From: Nitrospiraceae bacterium UBA2166
GTDB lineage: Bacteria; Nitrospirota; Nitrospiria; Nitrospirales; UBA2166
Direction of reading: 5' to 3'
Length of the DNA stretch: 13,175 nt
Assembly (NCBI GenBank): GCA_002328825.1
Contig: DCWI01000084.1
Location: forward strand, 1 to 13,175
Shown one piece after another: positions 7,793-13,175 of the stretch (the stretch's first letter is position 1; every line of letters starts with the position of its first letter). Position numbers and translations under genes: made by a program. The notes under the pieces are model-generated. The model had not been told where the DNA came from and searched no databases. It worked only from the letters and a program-made list of their open reading frames with translations.

Positions 7793-8428
7793 TTAGCGAT
7801 TCGAAAAAAAACTGCGTATGGGTGACAAGATGTAAAGGTTGATAGACTCCCGTTCCTTAACAAGTCGTTCCGCTTCCAGCACCTGCTCTACTGACATCAT
7901 TTGCGCAACATCATCACGATCATTGCCCGCTCTATTTTTTATTTCTTTATTAGACGCATTAGCCTCAGAAACACTAAACCATTTATACGCCTGTACAGCA
8001 CTTTGTGGTACGCCCCACCCATATTCGTACATTTCGCCAAGATTGTATTGCGCCTCCACATGGCCTTCCTCTGCAGCTTGCCTCCACCAATGCGCCGCTC
8101 GCACATAGTCTTGCGGTACATCCTTTGCGAAAAAATATATCTGCCCAAGAGTATATTGGGCATTTGCATGACCAGCCTCCGCAGCCTGCCTCCACCAATG
8201 CGCCGCTCGCTGCTGGTTTTGTTCCACTCCCCACCCCAAAGAATACATACGACCAAGAGTGTATTGCGCCTCCACATGACCAGACTCTGAGGCTTTTGTA
8301 TATTTCTCAAAGGCCATCATGTAATCCCCGCGATCAAGCGAAACCTTGGCATCTCGATAATTGCTTTCCACCCCAACACAACTCACACCGAGGAACAATA
8401 CGAATGGGAATAACAATATGTGTTTCAT
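7793..8428 (-). CDS. Sel1-repeat protein, putative lipoprotein
   Basis: 211 residues. The N-terminus MKHILLFPFVLFLGVSC resembles a lipoprotein signal with C17 as the acylated residue, although G at -3 is atypical. Three 36-residue Sel1-like repeats follow at about 51-86, 87-122 and 123-159, built on HxxAQYxLGxMYxxGxGV...AAxWWRQAAE. The second is degenerate (FFAKDVPQD in place of the GxGV turn). The tail (180-193, SVEQVLEAERLVKE) matches the closing motif of the other Sel1 protein in the window. Sel1 repeats form alpha-solenoids that scaffold protein contacts, so this is probably an envelope adaptor; its partner is unknown. AGGTGA lies 7 nt from the ATG. It appears to open the run leading to yacG, the membrane protein and the NHL protein. 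Confidence 0.85.
   Translation of the reverse strand: MKHILLFPFVLFLGVSCVGVESNYRDAKVSLDRGDYMMAFEKYTKASESGHVEAQYTLGRMYSLGWGVEQNQQRAAHWWRQAAEAGHANAQYTLGQIYFFAKDVPQDYVRAAHWWRQAAEEGHVEAQYNLGEMYEYGWGVPQSAVQAYKWFSVSEANASNKEIKNRAGNDRDDVAQMMSVEQVLEAERLVKERESINLYILSPIRSFFSNR
8045..8278. repeat. 108-bp-period direct repeats inside the Sel1 gene
   Basis: A 24-bp identical stretch occurs at 8079-8102 and 8187-8210, exactly 108 bp apart (36 codons). An 18-bp identical stretch occurs at 8045-8062 and 8261-8278, 216 bp apart. Identity at DNA level, not only protein level, suggests fairly recent internal duplication or gene conversion of the Sel1 units. Confidence 0.8.
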
Positions 8429-8521
8429 AACACAGTCACCTCAGAATGCATAAACCGTGAGTGCGTCTGAACTTCATCTAACACTTATAGAAAACGCCGG
8501 CCTCACCGTACTAGTTTTTTT

Positions 8522-8547
8522 AAAAAGCGGGCAAGTCTACTCCTGCC
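8522..8547 (-). terminator. Putative intrinsic terminator after the small lipoprotein gene
   Basis: On the minus strand, GGCAGG (8542-8547) pairs with CTTGCC (8530-8535), giving 6 bp with one G-U around a 6-nt loop. A TTTTT run follows 3 nt later (8522-8526). The hairpin begins 28 nt beyond the stop at 8576. The stem is short, so termination may be partial. The rest of the 147-nt gap up to 8428 shows no convincing promoter for the next gene. Confidence 0.45.
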
Positions 8548-8575
8548 TACAACACGATTCAATTGTCTCTCCATA

Positions 8576-9205
8576 TCAGGAATGAGCTGGAGCATGGAAG
8601 AAAAAGCCCTTAGTCTTATGGAGAGTTCCTTCTCCTTTGATATTACGGCAAGTGGTATCCGAAAAGGTATTTACCCACGCATAATCAAACGCGATAGAAC
8701 CTTCTGTGATGTTAGCTTTAAACTCCCCACTCTCGAACCCCCCGAGGGTATCACCTTGTAACGTTGTAGCATCAACAATCGAAGCACCTAGAACATTTTC
8801 CGAGATACTAAAATTTCTCAAAGTATACACCACAGTGAGAGCAGGACCCGCTTCAATAGTGAGAGTTCCATTTATGGAATTAGAAACTGGCGTTATAAGC
8901 ATCCTAGCGTCAAAGGAGAGTGTGCCATTGAGGGAAGACTGAGAACATTCTTTCCATATTTCAGTGCTCTCCCCAACATAGCTCCCAATGACCTCTTTGG
9001 TCGTCAATGAGAAAAACGCGGACTCTACTGAAATAGGCGCTAATTGTTTCCCTATTTCAGGTAAAGGCCCCCCTGCTACCCCAAACACAGGTTCATTGAC
9101 GTACGACGTGTCGACATCTTGCTCGATATCCCCACCACACGATGAAGCAACAAACAAAAATGCTCCAACAACAATACTCCATGTGAATGACGTATATCGA
9201 GGCAT
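8576..9205 (-). CDS. Uncharacterised putative lipoprotein
   Basis: 209 residues, family not recognised. The N-terminus has a hydrophobic core (about 10-20) ending ASSC, so C23 is a plausible lipidation site, followed by GGD and an acidic linker typical of outer-membrane-directed lipoproteins. The remainder is Ser/Thr-rich with alternating hydrophobic residues (for example GTLSFDARMLITPVSN and GTLTIEAGPALTVVYTLRNF), which suggests a beta-sandwich or barrel-like fold. Only two other cysteines are present (C87 and C186), and they could form one disulfide. GGGAGG lies about 8 nt from the ATG and is strong. The gene starts 33 nt after the upstream Sel1 gene, so the two are probably co-transcribed, and a terminator-like hairpin follows. 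Confidence 0.75.
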   Translation of the reverse strand: MPRYTSFTWSIVVGAFLFVASSCGGDIEQDVDTSYVNEPVFGVAGGPLPEIGKQLAPISVESAFFSLTTKEVIGSYVGESTEIWKECSQSSLNGTLSFDARMLITPVSNSINGTLTIEAGPALTVVYTLRNFSISENVLGASIVDATTLQGDTLGGFESGEFKANITEGSIAFDYAWVNTFSDTTCRNIKGEGTLHKTKGFFFHAPAHS

Positions 9206-9238
9206 TTAAAAATCCTCCCTTACTAGATCCATCTCTAC

Positions 9239-9838
9239 TTAATCCTGCCCAATCTTCATTACCCACTCACGTGCCAACCTTTCGGCTTCAGCGAGTCCAG
9301 GGCGTGACAACTCTTGAGCAATATGCTCACGAGCACTAATCGCGGCATCTCTAACCGTTTCACTAGTTGCAGTAACCGCAGCAATGTTCAACCACTTGTG
9401 CGCTTCCATATCATCATGCTGCACACCTCGCCCATTGGCATACATCCAACCAAGATTGTATTGGGCTATCGTGAAACCAGCCTCCGCAGCTTGGCTGAAC
9501 CAGTGCACAGCTTGCACAAAGTTTTGTGAAACACCTCGTCCCTCATCGTACATCACACCAAGATTGTTTTGGGCATCTGCATCTCCAGCCTCTGAGGCTT
9601 TTCTCCACCAGCGCACAGCTTCGCTGTCATCTTGCGCCACCCCTTTCCCGTTAGCATACATCATGCCAAGCTTTGATTGGGCATTCACATCACCAGCCTC
9701 TGCGGCTTTCAAATATCCCTTGAAGTCTGCTGCATCGTCCTTTTGATTAACGGAATTCTTTCCATCTTCATAGTCTCCCGCCACCACAATTCCCATCACC
9801 CCAAACAACAACACCAACACTAGTAATGCTTGCTTCAT
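9239..9838 (-). CDS. Secreted Sel1-repeat protein
   Basis: 199 residues. A Sec signal peptide spans residues 1-20, with likely cleavage after VVA and no lipobox cysteine, so the product should be soluble in the periplasm or secreted. Three Sel1 repeats lie at about 50-85, 86-121 and 122-157, with the consensus AQxxLGxMYxxGxGVxQ......AxxWxxxAAEAG. The end, AEAERLAREW (183-192), is the closing motif commonly seen in bacterial Sel1 proteins and is shared in weaker form by the Sel1 gene at 7793-8428. The protein is presumably an alpha-solenoid adaptor. GGAGG lies 4 nt from the ATG. It is the first gene of a minus-strand run, divergent from the TPR lipoprotein gene. Degradation-pathway roles of eukaryotic Sel1 relatives should not be carried over. 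Confidence 0.87.
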   Translation of the reverse strand: MKQALLVLVLLFGVMGIVVAGDYEDGKNSVNQKDDAADFKGYLKAAEAGDVNAQSKLGMMYANGKGVAQDDSEAVRWWRKASEAGDADAQNNLGVMYDEGRGVSQNFVQAVHWFSQAAEAGFTIAQYNLGWMYANGRGVQHDDMEAHKWLNIAAVTATSETVRDAAISAREHIAQELSRPGLAEAERLAREWVMKIGQD

Positions 9839-10454
9839 CTCACCTCCACTTGAGAATTGCCAGATCGTACGTAGTTTTTTGATCGCTTCTAGTGCATAAA
9901 ATTGAGATTACGGGATGGGCCATAAACATCAACCAACGACAACACTATACGATATATTCATCACAGACGAAATCTTACATGACACTACGGTAAATAGGTC
10001 ACTGCCCTCTAGGCAGGTCGATAGACTTTACCCATTGATCTTTCATCCCATGACAAAAAAGTCAGCTTGTGGTGCCATTTTGTGCATCCTCCTCATTACA
10101 CAAGCTCCACGTGAAGTCGACAGGCTCATCCGCTGAACAATTTGCTCCCCTCGGTTGTACTCTCTGACAAATATGCTTTGATCTATCACCCCAAACCTAC
10201 AAGAAAACATGCGGGGAAAAACCCGTTTTGGCATTCCCAAGCTACCGAGGAACAAAACGATAGACACCGTCACATTTAGAAGATATGATCCGACGAGTCA
10301 TTGCAGAAGCACACAAGGCCGCGTGTAATGAGCTTCTACATAAACCTTGTAAAGGAATTACCCCCAACAATGATTACGAGTGTGCCTAGGCAATGTGCAA
10401 CGATAATTCACAAGTATGATGCTGTTGCAAAACAATCCCATATGGAGGAGTACC
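9839..10454. other. 616-nt region without a convincing gene
   Basis: It lies between two divergent genes. Visible elements are a short hairpin CTGCC-ctcta-GGCAG (10002-10016), perfect 8-bp arms AGCTTGTG (10064-10071) and CACAAGCT (10099-10106), a weak CGGG/CCCG hairpin followed by TTTT near 10212-10229, and a 34-codon ORF at 10285-10389. No clear sigma-70 promoter for either flanking gene was found; TTGCAG, 17 bp, TGTAAT near 10301-10329 is the best plus-strand candidate and is weak. ORFs of 73 codons (plus) and 76 codons (minus) here have no supporting start signals or recognisable domains. Confidence 0.5.
10285..10389 (+). CDS. Possible 34-residue cysteine-containing peptide
   Basis: An ATG ORF that begins MIRRVIAEAHKAAC, contains PCKG and ends YECA. 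It holds three cysteines (14, 22, 33). Only a weak AGAAG-like element lies upstream. It has no recognised relatives and could be chance. It is listed because the surrounding 600 nt otherwise lacks a gene and the composition (amphipathic start, three cysteines) is unusual for random sequence. Confidence 0.15.
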   Translation: MIRRVIAEAHKAACNELLHKPCKGITPNNDYECA

Positions 10455-10853
10455 ATGAATAGACACCTTAGGATGACCTATATCATTACAATTGTAACGA
10501 TGATACTTCATATCGGATGCACTTCAGAGTCCCCTTCGCCCACAGACCTAACATCTCCGAACGGCGACCCTCAAGGACTCAGCGCTCCAGCCAGTTCGCC
10601 CGGCCAGACAGAGAATGCCTTGGGCATCACTCATTTCAATCAAAAGCACTGGGACATTGCCGCAGGACATTTTAATAAGGCGATTGAAGCTGATCCCACC
10701 CTTGCCGAGTCCCATTACAACCTAGCTGTTTCCCTCGATAAGATGGGAAACCATGGTGCTGCAACCATATCTTTTCGCAAAGCAGCTGAGTTAGCTCCCA
10801 ACAACAATGAGATCACTCAATCGACAATTTTAAAACAACATGTTGGAAAATAG
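10455..10853 (+). CDS. Small TPR-repeat lipoprotein
   Basis: 132 residues from the ATG at 10455, which has GGAGGAG 4 nt upstream; an in-frame ATG at 10416 has no such signal. The N-terminus has a basic start, a hydrophobic stretch (8-20) and IGC, making C22 the probable lipidated residue. A Pro/Ser-rich linker (about 23-50) leads to two TPR units (about 52-85 and 86-119). These show the expected A..HF..A/A..P pattern (AAGHFNKAIEADP, ATISFRKAAELAPNN) with LAVSLDKMGNH in the second. TPR solenoids mediate protein-protein contacts; this one is probably tethered to the outer membrane as a small adaptor. It appears monocistronic. The partner is unknown. Confidence 0.8.
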   Translation: MNRHLRMTYIITIVTMILHIGCTSESPSPTDLTSPNGDPQGLSAPASSPGQTENALGITHFNQKHWDIAAGHFNKAIEADPTLAESHYNLAVSLDKMGNHGAATISFRKAAELAPNNNEITQSTILKQHVGK

Positions 10854-10946
10854 AAGATGCTGAAAGCACTTGAGCCCTACGCAGCCAAAACCTGAAGCTT
10901 TCCTATTACTCATGCTGCTATAACACCCGAAATACCACGCGATTGC

Positions 10947-10993
10947 GGAGGGGAGATGCTACAGATCCAGCATACAAACATCTCCACGCCTCC
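10947..10993. repeat. Bipartite inverted repeat in a convergent gap
   Basis: GGAGG (10947-10951) and GGAGATG (10952-10958) pair with CATCTCC (10979-10985) and CCTCC (10989-10993), giving 12 bp with a 3-nt bulge (10986-10988). An alternative inner hairpin is ATGCT (10956-10960) with AGCAT (10969-10973). No T-tract follows on either strand. It lies between the converging TPR and matrixin genes. Confidence 0.5.
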
Positions 10994-10998
10994 AACAA

Positions 10999-11023
10999 GA
11001 GCATTGAGATTCCACTCATGCTC
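10999..11023 (-). terminator. Hairpin after the matrixin gene, possible terminator
   Basis: On the minus strand GAGCATGAG (11015-11023) pairs with CTC-a-ATGCTC (10999-11008), giving 9 bp with one bulged base and a 6-nt loop. It begins 14 nt after the stop at 11038. The trailing sequence is only T-biased (CTTGTTGG), so intrinsic termination would be weak; RNA stabilisation is the alternative. Confidence 0.35.
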
Positions 11024-11037
11024 ACCGACAGAAACAC

Positions 11038-12573
11038 TTAGCGCAAGGCTAGTGACGGCACGGCCGTGAGTGGTGGTTCCGTGCCTTCCAAAGAGGTCGA
11101 GACGATCTCAAGAGAGTAGGTTCCCGTGAACGTTCTCGGCACGATCGAAATGTCAATGAGAGTAGCTCCAGAAAATGTAAACGTGCATACTTCAGGTGCC
11201 ACATCGGTTACACATGTCCCTAGCTGCGTGCCCGTAACTCCATCAGATACGAGAAGGTCAAAATTTGTGGCAACCACATGGCTGAGCGTCAACTCGAGGC
11301 TTTGCCCGCCCTTAAGTTTCAGACGATACACATCCTGACTACCTGCGGCATTCACAGTACCTCTAATGCGAATACGGGCATTCGGAATAATGCCACCCAC
11401 GTTAATCAGTCCGTCCTGATCGTGTGCGACAAGCAACGTATCCCTGCGGCTCTCACGCTGCGGAATCTGCTCGACAATCGTGTTATTACGTTCATCCGTT
11501 TCCTCTACAACATTTTCGTCGTCAATGGACACAATGACGAACAATCCACCCAGCGATTGAAACCCTGTCAATTTAAATTTGATGGTCGTGTTTGTCGTGA
11601 TGAGCTCCTCAATGCACCGTTCCGTCACAAATAAGTCTGTCGGATCCAATGATGCATCACGTGACAACCACACCGTGCCCAGGATACACAAATCCGGCAA
11701 TGGCATCCCAAGTTTGGTAAAAGTCATTTTGAGGACAAGCACATCCCCATCTGTTTTGATCTTATACTTAAGTTTCGTGAGCATCCCACTGAGATCAGTG
11801 GTAGACGCATTAGGGGCGGGTTGAACTGGGACGGGAGTCCCCACCGTTAGAGTTCCTGCCGGATCAAAATTGACCGCATGTGCCCCGGCAATATCATCCG
11901 GCTGAATCGTGTGCAAAGAAGTCGATTCAGTAGCACTCATAATGCTCACAACATTTTGTCCATGCTCATCAGGATGACCGAGTCCCAGGGCATGACCAAG
12001 TTCATGTATTGCAACGCGCAAGAAATCATGTAGTTTGCTGGTACTATCGCAACATCCTGGAACTCCAGTATCCGCTTCAAGAAGCGGCCCGGGATACGCA
12101 TTCCATGGCACGGTATCGTTAAACAAGATGTCAGTTTCATAATCACTGATCACGATTGACCCATCAGGGTTTGTCCATTCAAGCCACTTGTCTAAGGTGA
12201 TCCCAACCGTATCCCCCCAGGCAAGCCCACAATTCGCCGAGGCAAATGCAACGGTGCTAATGGTATCTCTAGAACAAGGGTCAACATTCTGAGAGATTGC
12301 GAAGAAACTAAAAAAATCATGATCCGGACGACTGCCCACCCCAACTTGGTTCCAAAGCGCAGCCGCGCGCTCCAATAATGAGGCAAAACTCGTCTCCCCA
12401 TAGCCTATAGTTGTCATGATGGTTGTCGACAACCTGTTATTAAGCGCAATGCGATTGCTTGGGGCTGGGGGATCCAGCACAAACGAGTGTACAGGAGGGA
12501 CACTCGAGAAAAACAGAATGAAACACACCACCGGCGCAGCCACCCACACTCCACAGGACCTGCGCACACTCAT
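11038..12573 (-). CDS. Secreted matrixin-type zinc metalloprotease with C-terminal beta domains
   Basis: 511 residues. A signal peptide spans about 1-30 (ending PPVHS). The catalytic domain runs to about residue 238 and carries HELGHALGLGH (190-200): H190, H194 and H200 bind zinc and E191 is the general base. A Met-turn SIM follows (M212). This is the metzincin pattern HExxHxxGxxH of peptidase family M10A. Next comes a CARDB-like domain (about 262-370, ending DDENVVEETDERNNT) and a PPC-like beta-sandwich (about 378-492) with the FDLLVSD core. No PRCGxPD cysteine switch is visible. A vicinal C174-C175 pair sits 15 residues before the zinc motif. The start overlaps the upstream stop as ATGA, and it lacks a close Shine-Dalgarno, indicating translational coupling. 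Substrate unknown; extracellular proteolysis is likely. Confidence 0.9.
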   Translation of the reverse strand: MSVRRSCGVWVAAPVVCFILFFSSVPPVHSFVLDPPAPSNRIALNNRLSTTIMTTIGYGETSFASLLERAAALWNQVGVGSRPDHDFFSFFAISQNVDPCSRDTISTVAFASANCGLAWGDTVGITLDKWLEWTNPDGSIVISDYETDILFNDTVPWNAYPGPLLEADTGVPGCCDSTSKLHDFLRVAIHELGHALGLGHPDEHGQNVVSIMSATESTSLHTIQPDDIAGAHAVNFDPAGTLTVGTPVPVQPAPNASTTDLSGMLTKLKYKIKTDGDVLVLKMTFTKLGMPLPDLCILGTVWLSRDASLDPTDLFVTERCIEELITTNTTIKFKLTGFQSLGGLFVIVSIDDENVVEETDERNNTIVEQIPQRESRRDTLLVAHDQDGLINVGGIIPNARIRIRGTVNAAGSQDVYRLKLKGGQSLELTLSHVVATNFDLLVSDGVTGTQLGTCVTDVAPEVCTFTFSGATLIDISIVPRTFTGTYSLEIVSTSLEGTEPPLTAVPSLALR

Positions 12574-13175
12574 GGCGATAATCTGTTTCTAACCTCTCCG
12601 AGAAACCGAGCAAGCGGCAATGGGGGTTGGTCGCGGCGCAATGTCTTGGGAGGTTCTCCGCGATGCGCAACGGGAGGATCCGAGGGCTCCGTCAGGACAA
12701 TATCGTTCTCATCAATACCAACCACGAGACGGCCATCGGCGGCAACGAGAAACTCCGTTTCGATGGACAGGTCACGTTGGACACGAAACTGCCCCTGAGT
12801 CACCCCAACAAGAGGGAACATCACGCTTCCATTGTCTTTGACAAAAAGCGTATACGTCGCACCCTCTTCAAAAACTGGGGCACCAGGCACATGCAGATGT
12901 TCGTGGTCAACGACGCCACCAAGAATTTGCAGCGTATAGGTGTCGTCATGATGCGCCCCTTTGATGACATCCCGGATGTCCAACCAAATGTCAGTGACAA
13001 TCATCCCCTGGGCAAGTTTCCTCCCATGCATCTCGTACACGGTCCCAACAAGGATCAAATCGGCTTCTGCAACCAATTCAGCAAAATCTTTGTCCTTGGC
13101 GACCAAGGCGACAACAGAGGAAGGAAGAAACAATCCCACGGCCAACATAAGCAGCAGAACGGTGACACAAGAGGC
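12570..13175 (-). CDS. Uncharacterised secreted protein coupled to the matrixin gene (5' end beyond window)
   Basis: The reading frame stays open to the window edge. The hydrophobic signal-peptide core continues upstream of the first in-window Met (13148) as SCVTVLLLMLAVGLF, so the true start is probably outside. Counting from that Met, the mature part starts near residue 15-18. It contains AEADLILVGTVYEM (27-40), a beta-rich body VTDIWLDIRDVIKG, and PGAPVFEEGATYTLFV followed by GVTQGQFRV (115-123). This VxGxPxFxxG...LFV...VGxxQGxFxV pattern resembles an unnamed secreted family I associate with matrixin neighbours, but that is memory rather than a search. The His-rich DHEHLH (81-86) could bind metal. 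The tail is proline-rich and basic. Its stop overlaps the protease start by 4 bp, so a partner, inhibitor or chaperone role is plausible but unproven. Confidence 0.75.
   Translation of the reverse strand, partial: ASCVTVLLLMLAVGLFLPSSVVALVAKDKDFAELVAEADLILVGTVYEMHGRKLAQGMIVTDIWLDIRDVIKGAHHDDTYTLQILGGVVDHEHLHVPGAPVFEEGATYTLFVKDNGSVMFPLVGVTQGQFRVQRDLSIETEFLVAADGRLVVGIDENDIVLTEPSDPPVAHRGEPPKTLRRDQPPLPLARFLGEVRNRLSP

Noticed and set aside
8045..8278. Repeats considered as a CRISPR or tandem satellite
   Set aside because: They lie in frame within a coding sequence and encode Sel1 units; there are no unique spacers.
8005..8430. 141-codon plus-strand frame over the Sel1 lipoprotein gene, with repeated PPQPASTNAPLA-like segments
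   Set aside because: The apparent repeats are the mirror of the Sel1 units on the other strand, which have clear family motifs, a signal peptide and a Shine-Dalgarno.
9915..10136. 73-codon plus-strand ORF in the gene-poor region
   Set aside because: No Shine-Dalgarno, no recognisable domain, and an overlapping minus-strand ORF (10043-10273) is equally unsupported.
10416..10454. Upstream ATG for the TPR lipoprotein
   Set aside because: No Shine-Dalgarno, and the extension would place 13 residues before a normal lipoprotein signal; ATG at 10455 has GGAGGAG.
1..13175. tRNA, rRNA, transposase, integrase, phage or toxin-antitoxin genes
   Set aside because: None recognised on either strand; no terminal inverted repeats with target duplications were seen.

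Overview
The window reads as chromosomal DNA from a Gram-negative, LPS-making bacterium. It carries lpxD, several secreted or lipid-anchored proteins, and a bacterial str operon. Base composition looks close to 50% GC by eye. The mix of Sel1-repeat, NHL-propeller, small TPR-lipoprotein and matrixin genes resembles deep-branching environmental lineages (Nitrospirota, Methylomirabilota, Tectomicrobia and similar), but nothing here fixes the phylum.

Region 1 (1-4387, minus strand) is the translation block rpsL-rpsG-fusA-tuf. A near-consensus sigma-70 promoter lies upstream (TTGACA, 17 bp, TAGAAT), followed by a leader of about 65 nt that can fold in two exclusive ways. The genes are complete and look functional.

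Region 2 (4388-5715, plus strand) holds lpxD, transcribed divergently from the str operon. It is separated from the usual lipid A neighbours fabZ, lpxA and lpxB. Its best promoter overlaps an 11-bp inverted repeat.

Region 3 (5726-9838, minus strand) is a run of six genes: a secreted Sel1-repeat protein, a small putative lipoprotein, a terminator-like hairpin, a second Sel1-repeat protein (putative lipoprotein), a YacG-type zinc-finger protein, a four-helix membrane protein and a secreted NHL-repeat beta-propeller. The last four genes are spaced 28-33 nt apart and look like one operon. Most products face the periplasm or cell surface; YacG is the cytoplasmic exception.

Region 4 (9839-10454) is about 600 nt without a convincing gene. 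It contains several short inverted repeats and one possible 34-codon ORF.

Region 5 (10455-10853, plus strand) is a small TPR lipoprotein.

Region 6 (11038-13175, minus strand) is a two-gene unit: an uncharacterised secreted protein, cut by the window edge, overlapping by 4 bp a secreted matrixin-type zinc metalloprotease with C-terminal CARDB-like and PPC-like beta domains. This tight pairing is the best candidate here for an undescribed functional system. The Sel1/lipoprotein/YacG/NHL cluster comes second. No mobile element, CRISPR array, tRNA or rRNA is visible.
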